Of a stretch of DNA of 64,000 nt, positions 1 to 8,443 are shown one piece after another (the stretch's first letter is position 1; each line of letters opens with the position of its first letter). Below the pieces are notes generated by a model, which did no database searches, was not told the DNA's origin, and saw nothing but the letters and a program-made list of their open reading frames with translations. The position numbers were made by a program, and so were the translations under genes. This stretch comes from an uncultured Flavobacteriales bacterium. GTDB taxonomy: Bacteria; Bacteroidota; Bacteroidia; Flavobacteriales_G; Salibacteraceae. Where the stretch lies: assembly GCA_943788725.1 (NCBI GenBank), contig CALSRJ010000003.1, positions 682,001 to 746,000 of the forward strand, given 5' to 3'.

Positions 1-345
1 CTGATTGATGCTCAAGTCCTTCTCTATGTACATATCAGAAGAAGGCATATAGGCCTCCGGCTGGTAGTAGTCGTAATAGCTGACGAAATACTCTACTCGG
101 TTATCTGGAAAGAACTGCTTGAACTCGCCATAGAGTTGCGCCGCCAAGGTCTTGTTATGACTAAGGATCAGCGTTGGCTTTTGGGTCTGCTGGATGACAT
201 TGGCCATCGTAAATGTCTTTCCGGAACCGGTCACTCCGAGGAGTGTTTGGTGCTTTACGTCTTGGTCGATGCCCTCAACGAGCTGCTTGATGGCCGCTGG
301 TTGATCGCCAGTTGGAGAGAAGTCGGAGCGTAATGTAAAATCCAA
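1..345 (-). CDS. uvrB: UvrABC excinuclease subunit B, N-terminal part (runs off the window)
   Basis: Only the first 115 residues are present. UvrB is the damage-verifying helicase-like subunit of nucleotide excision repair and works with UvrA and UvrC. The translated end shows the family's opening ([17 protein letters not shown]), then Walker A GVTGSGKT at about residues 40-47, and the beta-hairpin region [14 protein letters not shown] near residues 88-101. The chosen start is a TTG at 343-345: the reading frame has a TGA three codons upstream and no ATG, and family members begin right before this segment. uvrA lies at 2841-5702 on the same strand but is separated by other genes. Identity is secure; the TTG start is inferred. 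Confidence 0.95.
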   Translation of the reverse strand, partial: MDFTLRSDFSPTGDQPAAIKQLVEGIDQDVKHQTLLGVTGSGKTFTMANVIQQTQKPTLILSHNKTLAAQLYGEFKQFFPDNRVEYFVSYYDYYQPEAYMPSSDMYIEKDLSINQ

Positions 346-433
346 AGCCTTCGTTCAAATTAGTGCAAACCACAAACTTACACCGATGAACATTGATGAG
401 CAACGTCTGTTCTAAAATGCACAACTTTGTACC

Positions 434-598
434 ATGTTCATCAAGCGCATACTTACCTACCTCAATCCGCTGACCATCTTTCAGAAAGGGGAGAAGAACA
501 TCAACCTAAGATTGATGCACGGGATCAATCGGATCTCGATCTTCATGTTCCTCGTCTGCGTAATCGTACTGATTGTGCGATACTTAGCTAAAGGTTAG
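434..598 (+). CDS. Small single-pass membrane protein (DUF6728-like)
   Basis: A 54-residue ORF opening MFIKRILTYLNPLTIF. A basic N-terminal half is followed by a hydrophobic helix at about residues 35-50 (ISIFMFLVCVIVLIVRY). The pattern of a lysine/arginine-rich start, an LRLMHGIN-type linker and one C-terminal membrane helix resembles a small Bacteroidota membrane-protein family that I recall as DUF6728; its function is unknown. It lies in the 308-bp gap between the divergent uvrB start and the convergent PLP enzyme, which leaves room for its own promoter; an imperfect -7-like CAACTTTG sits just before the ATG. Family naming is from memory and is moderately sure. Confidence 0.6.
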   Translation: MFIKRILTYLNPLTIFQKGEKNINLRLMHGINRISIFMFLVCVIVLIVRYLAKG

Positions 599-653
599 CA
601 GTGGACTGAAATTTCAACTTCAACTGCAATTGTTATTTGCTGAGGGAGCTGTG

Positions 654-1922
654 TTAGACTTTGTCTAGCGCTTGTCCTATATCGGCATTTAAGTCCTCGT
701 AGTTTTCTACACCTATGGATAGGCGTACCAATGCGTCGCTGATGCCGTACAAGGCTTTGTCTTCCGGCGTAACGTCTGAATGCGTCATCGTGGATGGATG
801 CTCTGCAAGACTCTCTGTACTACCTAGGCTCACGGCCAAATGAATCAACTGCAAGGCATTTAAGAATCTAAAGGCTTCTGCCTCCCCACCTACGATGTCA
901 AATGAGATCATGGCTCCAGCAGAGGTGAGCTGTTTTTTGAAGATGCGGTAGTTCTCTGGGTCTTCTTCTTCGGTCAGAAAACCTAGGTAATGCACTTTGG
1001 CCACTTTCGGATGATCCCGAAGGAACTCGGCTACCTTCTTGGCGTTCATGGCCTGCTCCGTCATACGCACCTTGAGGGTTTCCAAACTTCTCATGAGCAA
1101 CCATCCCGTCCACGGCCCGGCCATGTTTCCTAAAAACGTACGCAAGGTCTTCACACGGGTGATGACTTCTTGATTTCCTAACACGGCACCGGCGATTAAA
1201 TCACTGTGCCCTCCGATGTACTTGGTGGCAGAATACACCACGACATCTGCTCCGTGCTTCAGTGGCTGTGACCAAAGTGGCCCCATGTAGGTATTGTCTA
1301 CCGCGAATATCACTTTGCTCTCTTCGGTGGAATACTTCTTCGCGAGCTTTGCGCAAGCTTCCATATCCACGAGCGCATTGGTAGGGTTTGCAGGCGTTTC
1401 GATGTAAATCATCTTGACCTTGTCTTGAATCCCGTTTTCCTGAATGATCTTATCGATGTTGGCTTCTGATTCGTGTGCGTGGAAGGCTAGGGCGTGGATG
1501 CCAAAACGGCTCAATACCGCCTTGACAAAGTGATAAGTTCCCCCGTAGAGCGGGTTGCTGTAGAGTACGTAATCCCCCGGTGAAAGGAATTCGAGCATCA
1601 CCGTACTGATGGCCGACATACCGCTTTCGAAGACGGCGCAATCTTCCGCACCATCCCACAAAGTCAATCGGTTTTCAAGGATCTCCAAGTCTGGATTATT
1701 CAATCGACTGTAGATCAAGCCCATCTCTTCTGTTGGTCCTTTTTCACGTAAACCGTAAGCAATCTCGAAGAAACCTTTGCCTTCTTCAGCACTTTTGAAT
1801 ACAAAGGTGGACGTCTGGAAAATGGGACACTTTATGGCGCCTTCTGAGAGCTCAGGCTTATAGCCGTAAGACATCATTAAACTCTCAGGGCGCATTTTAT
1901 GTTTCAATTCGTTGTTGCTCAT
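654..1922 (-). CDS. Cys/Met metabolism PLP-dependent enzyme (cystathionine gamma-synthase / methionine gamma-lyase family)
   Basis: A 422-residue fold-type I PLP enzyme acting on sulfur amino acids in the cytoplasm. Visible family marks: YSRLNNPDLEILE near residues 71-83, the phosphate/ring-binding segment ESGMSAI near 99-105, NPLYGGTY near 123-130, the aspartate segment FAVDNTY near 206-212, and the Schiff-base lysine in SATKYIGGHSD (K234). The length fits the family. Within the family, gamma-synthase, gamma-lyase and O-acetylhomoserine sulfhydrylase are hard to tell apart by sequence, so substrate is left open. It stands alone, convergent with the small membrane protein upstream. I saw no SAM riboswitch in the 126 bp before its start. 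Confidence 0.9.
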   Translation of the reverse strand: MSNNELKHKMRPESLMMSYGYKPELSEGAIKCPIFQTSTFVFKSAEEGKGFFEIAYGLREKGPTEEMGLIYSRLNNPDLEILENRLTLWDGAEDCAVFESGMSAISTVMLEFLSPGDYVLYSNPLYGGTYHFVKAVLSRFGIHALAFHAHESEANIDKIIQENGIQDKVKMIYIETPANPTNALVDMEACAKLAKKYSTEESKVIFAVDNTYMGPLWSQPLKHGADVVVYSATKYIGGHSDLIAGAVLGNQEVITRVKTLRTFLGNMAGPWTGWLLMRSLETLKVRMTEQAMNAKKVAEFLRDHPKVAKVHYLGFLTEEEDPENYRIFKKQLTSAGAMISFDIVGGEAEAFRFLNALQLIHLAVSLGSTESLAEHPSTMTHSDVTPEDKALYGISDALVRLSIGVENYEDLNADIGQALDKV

Positions 1923-2075
1923 GGTTTGTGGTTCTGTGGACTACAAATGGAAGAAAACAGAATGGATTGACCATCCTTTTTCGATGTTCCCTTTCTGTTT
2001 TTCGTCAACTCATGGAAATGTGCTTCCTTCGCTCGGTTTGAAAGGCCTATGAATAGTCAAGCACAGGACATTGTC

Positions 2076-2840
2076 ATGCATAAGACCGTTTGTTTTTTCC
2101 TGGTGATCTTTTCCCTTGTTTCTGATCTTTCAGGCCAAGAAGATGCCTTCGTCCCTACGCCACGGGAGAAAGTTGTGGAAGAATACGTTGGTGATAATGG
2201 CTTGCTCGCCACTTCTGCTGGTATCTGTTTCCCGCTGGGCAACTTCGCCTTTAAGGAGGCAGACGAAACTGAAGCGGGATTTGCGAAGACGGGGTTTACG
2301 ATCAATTTTTTAGAAGCCTCCCATTTTCTCGCCAAGCATGTGGGAATCGGCATACGATGGAACCGACATCAATTCGGCTATGACCACGAGGGTTTTGTGG
2401 ATTGGTATCGGATCAGGATTCCCAATGCTGTGTTCTATGCGCGTTCAGAAGATCCCTGGGTGATGCACACTGCGATAGCCAACTTAATCGGCATCCTACC
2501 CGGCGAAATCGCAGACCTAGATGTTCGTCTTGGTTTTGGATACACTTACGTAAAGCGCCCAGAGGTATTTATGGAAGGCTATGACCGGGTAACGGGGTAT
2601 TTTCAGTATTCGTGGTTGCAAAAAGAGGCGGTGACGAGCGGACTTGTCTTTGGGTTTGGGACCAACGTGCGCTTGCACTTGGATCACGACATTGATTTGA
2701 TCATGACGTGGGATGTCCAGCGCACCACGGCCAGAATGAACGTTGAAAATGTGCTCGGTGTTGTCAACGAAGAGGTCGTGGCGGTGGATCAGCCCATCTC
2801 GCTCATTGCTCTCGGGCTAGGCGTTGGCATCCGTCTGTGA
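2076..2840 (+). CDS. Secreted, probable outer-membrane barrel protein of unknown function
   Basis: A 254-residue protein with a clear signal peptide when started at the ATG at 2076 (MHKTVCFFLVIFSLVSDLSGQ). An ATG at 2049 is in frame but would put nine polar residues before the signal, so it is less likely. The mature part alternates polar and hydrophobic residues with many aromatics (GIGIRWNRHQFGY, IADLDVRLGFGYTYV) and ends in GLGVGIRL, as expected for a beta-barrel. No named family recognised. Its stop codon abuts the stop of uvrA on the other strand (TGA then TCA), so the two genes converge with no spacer and no visible terminator between them. Confidence 0.6.
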   Translation: MHKTVCFFLVIFSLVSDLSGQEDAFVPTPREKVVEEYVGDNGLLATSAGICFPLGNFAFKEADETEAGFAKTGFTINFLEASHFLAKHVGIGIRWNRHQFGYDHEGFVDWYRIRIPNAVFYARSEDPWVMHTAIANLIGILPGEIADLDVRLGFGYTYVKRPEVFMEGYDRVTGYFQYSWLQKEAVTSGLVFGFGTNVRLHLDHDIDLIMTWDVQRTTARMNVENVLGVVNEEVVAVDQPISLIALGLGVGIRL

Positions 2841-5702
2841 TCATTGGTTGGCGTAATGCCAGTCGAACTCCTTTTTCAAGTGAATTCCGGTATAGCTGAA
2901 ATCCAATTTTGCGATTTCTTCGGGTGTGCCCGCAGCCAATAATGCGCCGCCTTTACCTCCGCCTTCAGGTCCAATGTCGATGACGTGGTCTGCCACTTTG
3001 ATGATGTCCAAATTGTGCTCAATTACCAAAACGGTATTGCCTTGGTCCACCAAGGTATTCAACACTTCAAGTAACATCCGAATGTCTTCGAAATGCAAGC
3101 CTGTCGTAGGCTCATCCAGAATGTAAAAGGTATTTCCCGTGCTTCTTCGGGCCAATTCGGTCGCCAATTTTACACGTTGCGCCTCACCACCAGATAGGGT
3201 AGTGGAGCTTTGTCCCAGCTTCACGTAACCCAATCCAACTTCCTTGAGCGTTTTGATTCGGATGTGGATGGAAGGAATGTGCTCAAAGAATTCCACGGCT
3301 TGGTCTACCGTCATGTCCAATACATCGCTGATGCTTTTCCCTTTGTATCGAATTTCGAGCGTTTCGCGGTTGTAACGTTTGCCTCCACAGGTTTCACATT
3401 CTACATAAACATCTGGGAGGAAATTCATTTCAATCGTCTTGACTCCTCCTCCTTGGCAGGTCTCGCAGCGGCCTCCTTTGACATTGAAAGAGAACCTTCC
3501 GGGCTTGTATCCACGGATTTTCGACTCTGGAAGCTCGGTAAACAACTGACGGATATCGGTGAAGACGTTCGTATACGTCGCTGGATTTGAGCGTGGCGTA
3601 CGGCCGATTGGAGATTGATCGATCTCGATGACCTTGTCGATGTGCTTTAACCCAGTGATGCTCTTGTGCGCTAGCGGCTTTTTCTGCGAAGTAGTATAAT
3701 GCGCCGTAAGGATCGGGTAGAGGGTGCCGTTGATGAGGCTCGACTTGCCGCTGCCTGAAACGCCGGTCACGCAGATGAACTTACCCAGCGGAAATTCCAC
3801 ATCGATGTCCTTGAGGTTATGGCCGCTGGCTCCTTTTAGTACAATCGATTTACCTGTGCCTTTTCTGCGCTTGCTTGGTATGGCGATTTCTTCCTCTCCG
3901 CTCAGGAATTTGGAAGTCATGGAACCCGACGCCAAGATCTCTGCAGGTGTTCCTTGCGCGACAATTTCTCCTCCGTGCACACCAGCGCGCGGCCCGATGT
4001 CAATGACGTGGTCCGCCTCCATCATCATGTCTTTGTCGTGTTCCACAACGATGACACTGTTTCCTAGATCTCTCAATTCCTTCAGGGCTTCGATGAGGCG
4101 ATTGTTGTCTCGCTGGTGCAGTCCGATGCTCGGTTCGTCGAGGATGTACAGCACACCAACGAGCTGAGATCCTATTTGGGTAGCCAATCGGATGCGTTGC
4201 GCTTCACCGCCGCTCAGGGTTCGAGCTGATCGATTCAAGGTTAGGTAGTCTATCCCAACTTCAAGTAGGAAACGAATGCGGCTCCGGATCTCCTTCAGCA
4301 CATCTTCAGCGATCATCTTCTGGCGATCACTCAAGCGCGTTTCAAGGTCCGCGAACCACTCTCCGAGCTCGGCCAATTCCATGGCTGCCAATTCGGAAAT
4401 GTTCTTTTCGTCGATTTTGAAATAAAGTGACTCTTTCTTCAGTCGGGTTCCTTCGCAGGTGGTGCAGGGCACCTTATTCATGAATGCTGAAGCCCAGCGT
4501 TGGTAATTAGAAGTAGCGCTGTCTTCGAACTGATCCATCAAGATATTGGCGACCCCATCGAACTTGATGTCGTAAGACTTGGTCACGCCGAGGGTCTCGC
4601 TTTTGATCTCGAGCTGTTCATTCGTTCCGTACAGAATGACCTGCAATACTTCTTCGGAAATTTCCTTGAGTGGCGTGCTCAGTTTGAAGTCGTATTTCTC
4701 ACCTAGTAGCTCGATTTGCTTGAAGACCCAGTTGCGTTTGTATTCTCCCAATGGAGCAAGCCCGCCACGCTTTATGGACAGATTTCTATCGGGGATGATT
4801 TTATCCTCGTCGATTTCGCGCACCTCTCCCAATCCATTGCATTTAGGACAAGCACCGTATGGGCTGTTGAACGAAAAGAGGTTTGGCGCTGGTTCGTCGT
4901 ACGAGACGCCGCTGGTAGGGCACATCAGTGAGCGACTGTAATAGCGCAGGGTCTTGTCATCAGACTCGAGCAGCATCAACTGTCCCTTCCCTTCTTTCAA
5001 TGCCGTGAGGATGGACTGCTTCAGACGGTTGAGGTTGGTATTCTCGACGGTGAGTCGATCCACGACCAATTCAATGTCGTGCACCTTGTACCGATCCACT
5101 TGCATGCGATGCTTGATCTTTTCTAGGCTGCCGTCTACCCGCACGCGTAAAAAGCCTTTTCGAGCTACTTGCTCGAACAGTTCACGGTAATGACCTTTGC
5201 GTCCTTTTACCAGGGGAGAGAGGAGGGTGATTTCCGCTCCCATGTATTTTTCAAGGATGAGGTCAATGATTTGTTGGTCGCTGTAGCGGACCATCTTTTC
5301 ACCCGTAACGTAGCTAAATGCCTCGGAGCCCCTTGCGTAAAGCAGTCGGAGAAAATCGTAGATCTCTGTGATGGTACCTACGGTGGAGCGGGGATTCTTG
5401 TTTACGGTCTTCTGTTCAATGGAGATGACCGGGCTTAAGCCGTTGATTTTGTCCACATCGGGACGTTCCAATCCGCCGATAAATTGACGTGCGTAGGAAG
5501 AAAAGGTTTCGATGTATCGTCGCTGGCCTTCAGCGTAGATCGTATCAAAAGCAAGGGAGGACTTACCGCTTCCGCTCAGTCCGGTGATGACCACCAGTTT
5601 GTTACGCGGAATATTGATGTCGATGTCCTTGAGGTTGTGCTCACGGGCACCCAGTATCTCAATTTGATCTTCATTCAGTTGTATTTCCTTCTCCACTTTC
5701 AT
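2841..5702 (-). CDS. uvrA: UvrABC excinuclease subunit A
   Basis: A 953-residue ABC-type ATPase that scans DNA for lesions and loads UvrB. The first Walker A is GLSGSGKSS at residues 41-49. The first zinc module follows, with C.TSGVSY and CPKCNGLGE flanking the insertion. Then come the first signature LSGGEAQR and a Walker B with [13 protein letters not shown]. The second Walker [10 protein letters not shown], lies near residue 645; the second zinc finger CETCQGGG...CETCGGKR, the second LSGGEAQR and [13 protein letters not shown] follow. Length is normal. Its start overlaps the 3' end of the lytic transglycosylase gene by 32 bp, so it is probably cotranscribed at the end of the leftward run. 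Confidence 0.97.
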   Translation of the reverse strand: MKVEKEIQLNEDQIEILGAREHNLKDIDINIPRNKLVVITGLSGSGKSSLAFDTIYAEGQRRYIETFSSYARQFIGGLERPDVDKINGLSPVISIEQKTVNKNPRSTVGTITEIYDFLRLLYARGSEAFSYVTGEKMVRYSDQQIIDLILEKYMGAEITLLSPLVKGRKGHYRELFEQVARKGFLRVRVDGSLEKIKHRMQVDRYKVHDIELVVDRLTVENTNLNRLKQSILTALKEGKGQLMLLESDDKTLRYYSRSLMCPTSGVSYDEPAPNLFSFNSPYGACPKCNGLGEVREIDEDKIIPDRNLSIKRGGLAPLGEYKRNWVFKQIELLGEKYDFKLSTPLKEISEEVLQVILYGTNEQLEIKSETLGVTKSYDIKFDGVANILMDQFEDSATSNYQRWASAFMNKVPCTTCEGTRLKKESLYFKIDEKNISELAAMELAELGEWFADLETRLSDRQKMIAEDVLKEIRSRIRFLLEVGIDYLTLNRSARTLSGGEAQRIRLATQIGSQLVGVLYILDEPSIGLHQRDNNRLIEALKELRDLGNSVIVVEHDKDMMMEADHVIDIGPRAGVHGGEIVAQGTPAEILASGSMTSKFLSGEEEIAIPSKRRKGTGKSIVLKGASGHNLKDIDVEFPLGKFICVTGVSGSGKSSLINGTLYPILTAHYTTSQKKPLAHKSITGLKHIDKVIEIDQSPIGRTPRSNPATYTNVFTDIRQLFTELPESKIRGYKPGRFSFNVKGGRCETCQGGGVKTIEMNFLPDVYVECETCGGKRYNRETLEIRYKGKSISDVLDMTVDQAVEFFEHIPSIHIRIKTLKEVGLGYVKLGQSSTTLSGGEAQRVKLATELARRSTGNTFYILDEPTTGLHFEDIRMLLEVLNTLVDQGNTVLVIEHNLDIIKVADHVIDIGPEGGGKGGALLAAGTPEEIAKLDFSYTGIHLKKEFDWHYANQ

Positions 5703-6696
5703 CGGTACCTTCTAGACGTGAGCGCGCGAAATTAGCAACTTGCTCCTTGTCATTCACCAATTCAATGGAAAGAGGTTTAGTTGGAAGTTTGATCACATAG
5801 GTTTTACCCGAACTGTTGGGGAGGTGGTTGTCCCGCATCCATGGATTCAAGTACTTGAGGGTCTTGTAATTGATGCCGTTTTCAAAGGCGAAGTCCGGCA
5901 GATTTGCTATGGTTTCGGTCGCAGTTATCTCCGTAAATTTCAATGGCTTGTACAAATCGTCTTCTCGGAAATTGAAGCCATATGACTTGGGGTCTCCGAG
6001 AATGGTCTTGGCGGCGAGAATGCGAAAGATGTAGCGGGACGTCTCTTCATTCAACACCAGGTCGTAGTAATTGGTGGCCTTTTGTCGCTCGAGTTGAGTG
6101 TTAATGCCGGTCATACCCATATTGTACGATGCCGCTGCCAATGTCCATGATCCAAATTTTTCCTTCGCGTCTCGCAGGTAAGCGCAAGCGGCATGGGTTG
6201 ATTTTTCGATGTGGTAGCGCTCGTCCACGTCGTTATTGACTTCGAGTCCTCGTTCCCTTGCAGCATCCTTCATCAATTGCCAAAAGCCCGTGGCGCCTGC
6301 GGGTGATACGATTTGTGTCAAACCGCTTTCCATGAGTGCGAGGTACTTGAAGTCTTCGGGAATGCCTTCTTCTTCCAGGATCTTTTCGATCAGCGGAAAC
6401 CAGCGGTGGCTGCGCTTTAAAAGCAGTAGGGTCTGCGACTGCCAATAGGTGTTCACAAGCAGCTCTCGGTCCATTTTCTCCCTTACGTCAATGAGGTTGA
6501 GTGGAACCTCTTCTCCAGCGAAATCCATTTTGGCCGGAAGGTTCAGCGCGAATATGTTGTAGCTGTTTTCGAAATTTTCATGGTACTTCTCATTCTCTAT
6601 TCCTTCGAATGTTGATGCCGTGAATAGTTGGAAAGCAAGGAGGGAGGTACTTAAGATTGCGACGAAGATGAGGGCGGCGTTGAGCGTTCGTTTCAT
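5671..6696 (-). CDS. MltD-like lytic transglycosylase with LysM-like tail
   Basis: A 341-residue cell-envelope enzyme that cleaves peptidoglycan glycan strands. An N-terminal hydrophobic segment (about residues 5-28) is a signal or anchor. The SLT domain starts near residue 100; the catalytic glutamate is E123 in LALMESGL, followed by SPAGATGFWQLM and AAASYNMG. A LysM-like segment follows at about residues 260-320 (TETIANLPDFAFENGI...LKYLNPWMRDNHLP...YVIKLP). It starts 13 bp after the end of the WecA-like gene and overlaps uvrA by 32 bp, so translation is probably coupled. The final residues after the LysM-like part are charged and unassigned. Confidence 0.9.
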   Translation of the reverse strand: MKRTLNAALIFVAILSTSLLAFQLFTASTFEGIENEKYHENFENSYNIFALNLPAKMDFAGEEVPLNLIDVREKMDRELLVNTYWQSQTLLLLKRSHRWFPLIEKILEEEGIPEDFKYLALMESGLTQIVSPAGATGFWQLMKDAARERGLEVNNDVDERYHIEKSTHAACAYLRDAKEKFGSWTLAAASYNMGMTGINTQLERQKATNYYDLVLNEETSRYIFRILAAKTILGDPKSYGFNFREDDLYKPLKFTEITATETIANLPDFAFENGINYKTLKYLNPWMRDNHLPNSSGKTYVIKLPTKPLSIELVNDKEQVANFARSRLEGTDESGEGNTTE

Positions 6697-6709
6697 GAAA
6701 GCAAGTGGG

Positions 6710-7798
6710 TTAGAGATGTTTTGATTCGAAGATTTCTCTGGATCGTTTCCAGCGTGTTGAACTGTACAAAAAGCCGATCACGAGAAAGGCAAAGACTAAG
6801 AGCGCAGATTGCAGTATCCATTGAGATTCAAGTGCAACATAGCGTAGCAATGCGATCAAGGCAACTGATGCGGCAGCAATAGAAAGCATCACAAAACCTA
6901 CCTGACGATCAGATAATCCCGCGTAAGACAGGTGATGGGTAGTGTGGTCCTTTCCACCTACGAAGGGCGATTGGCCTCTGCCGAGGCGATTGATGGTTAC
7001 GGTAAGCGAGTCCGCAATGGGAATGACGAATGCAGCCGCTACAATGGCGAGTTTTGAGTACCACGTGTGCTCCACCATCACGTAGTGGTTGTTCCAAAAG
7101 AACAAGACGCCCACCGTTGCCAGTAGCGCTCCGATCATTTGACTTCCCGTATCTCCCATGAAGATCTTAGAAGGATGCCAGTTGAAGACCAAAAATCCGG
7201 CAAGGGCTGCTATGGTTCCTCCGCAGATGAACGTGTAAAAGAAGTTGTAGTGAGCGAAAGGGTCTTCCGAAACAGCAGCTGCCAAGAGGATGAAAATGCT
7301 GACGACGGTCGTGATTCCATCCATGTTGTCGAGCATGTTGATGCTGTTCATGACCGCCACGGTCCAAAAAATGGTCAGCAGGCTGTCCGTCCAAGTAAGT
7401 TCAAAGAACTCGATCCGAATATCGAAGAGCAGAAGGAGTATACCGCACGTAAGTTGCGAACTGAATTTCAGCCAAGGCAAGGTGTTGAAGGCATCATCTG
7501 CGAGGCCGGTAAAAAAACCAAGTGTCACTACAATGAGCAAACCGAGGTGACTTATCTCTTCAGCGGGGTGCAGTTCGGGATTGTGAATGAAGAGGTACAC
7601 TACATAACTGACCAAGAAAATGATGTAGAAAGAGATTCCTCCAATGGCGGGTTTGTAGGCTGCGCTCCAGCGTTCTTCCTCGCTCGGAGCTAAATTCTTC
7701 GTGCCAAGCGTTCTCGTCCACTTCAAAAAGAGGAAGTTGAACAGCATGCTGATGACCGCAAACACGCCGAAAATGATGAATAATGAAACAGTTGACAT
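6710..7798 (-). CDS. WecA/TagO-type polyprenyl-phosphate sugar-1-phosphate transferase
   Basis: A 362-residue integral membrane enzyme with about ten hydrophobic helices. Family members move a HexNAc-1-phosphate from a UDP-sugar to undecaprenyl phosphate, the first step of a lipid-linked glycan. Key residues are visible: the DD pair D101-D102 in GLADDAFN, the NMLDNMDG motif (D157, D160), the cytoplasmic segment FMGDTGSQ, and a histidine motif DHTTHHLSYAG. The DHTTHHL form points to WecA/TagO rather than MraY. It lies downstream of rfbC (102-bp gap) in the polysaccharide block, so it most likely starts the O-antigen or exopolysaccharide repeat unit. The sugar is not determined. Confidence 0.9.
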   Translation of the reverse strand: MSTVSLFIIFGVFAVISMLFNFLFLKWTRTLGTKNLAPSEEERWSAAYKPAIGGISFYIIFLVSYVVYLFIHNPELHPAEEISHLGLLIVVTLGFFTGLADDAFNTLPWLKFSSQLTCGILLLLFDIRIEFFELTWTDSLLTIFWTVAVMNSINMLDNMDGITTVVSIFILLAAAVSEDPFAHYNFFYTFICGGTIAALAGFLVFNWHPSKIFMGDTGSQMIGALLATVGVLFFWNNHYVMVEHTWYSKLAIVAAAFVIPIADSLTVTINRLGRGQSPFVGGKDHTTHHLSYAGLSDRQVGFVMLSIAAASVALIALLRYVALESQWILQSALLVFAFLVIGFLYSSTRWKRSREIFESKHL

Positions 7799-7900
7799 AT
7801 ACAGCTTTAGTGCAAAAGCGAAGTTAGCCGAGTAGTCTGAATGGCTGAAAATAAGTGCTGAGAGTTGTAAACACCACGCGGAGAAGAGCGTAAAGGAAGT

Positions 7901-8443
7901 TTAGAACGGCGAGTTGAAGTCCGCCAAACGGGGCAGCACCGCGTCCTTTTCAGAAACAATAGGATCTCTTACGGGCCATTCGATTCCAATGGCCGGGTCG
8001 TCCCAGGCTATGCCGCATTCTGAAGCTTTGTCGTAATAATTGGAGCACTTGTATTGCACGATGCTGTTGTCTTCTAAACAACAAAAACCATGGGCAAAGC
8101 CCTGCGGAATGAAGAGGGTTGTCTTGTTTTCTTCGTTTAGCTCAATGCCGAAGTGCTTGCCATAAGTGGGCGAATCTTTTCGCACGTCTACCGCTACATC
8201 GTAAATGGAACCGCGTACCACCCGCAATAATTTGTCCTGTCCGAAAGGGGGCGCTTGCAGGTGAAGTCCTCTTACGGCTCCTTTGTTGCTCTTGGATTCG
8301 TTGTCTTGTACGAAGCGCAGGTCGTAGCCGTGTGCTTCCAACAGGGAGGCTCGAAAACTTTCAAAAAAGTAGCCCCTGTCGTCGGAGTGGACGGTGGGTT
8401 GTAGGATGAGTAAGCCTTGAAGCGGGGTCTCTTTGAGCGTCAT
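7901..8443 (-). CDS. rfbC: dTDP-4-dehydrorhamnose 3,5-epimerase
   Basis: A 180-residue cupin-fold epimerase of the dTDP-L-rhamnose pathway. Visible marks are the N-terminal core GYFFESFR, DNESKSNKGAVRGLH with the catalytic histidine H61, lysine K71 in FGQDKLLRVVRG, IYDVAVDVRK.SPTYG, and FIPQGFAHGF near residues 111-120. Length is typical. Its ATG overlaps the stop of the upstream wzc-like gene by 4 bp. The other rhamnose genes (rfbA, rfbB, rfbD) are not in the window and must lie elsewhere if the pathway is complete. Confidence 0.95.
   Translation of the reverse strand: MTLKETPLQGLLILQPTVHSDDRGYFFESFRASLLEAHGYDLRFVQDNESKSNKGAVRGLHLQAPPFGQDKLLRVVRGSIYDVAVDVRKDSPTYGKHFGIELNEENKTTLFIPQGFAHGFCCLEDNSIVQYKCSNYYDKASECGIAWDDPAIGIEWPVRDPIVSEKDAVLPRLADFNSPF

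Noticed and set aside
1923-2048. SAM riboswitch before the Cys/Met PLP gene
   Set aside because: The 126-bp gap shows neither the SAM-I nor the SAM-II core pattern by eye.
7139-7693. 184-codon rightward ORF antisense to the WecA-like gene
   Set aside because: Shadow frame of a well-supported membrane enzyme; composition is not protein-like.
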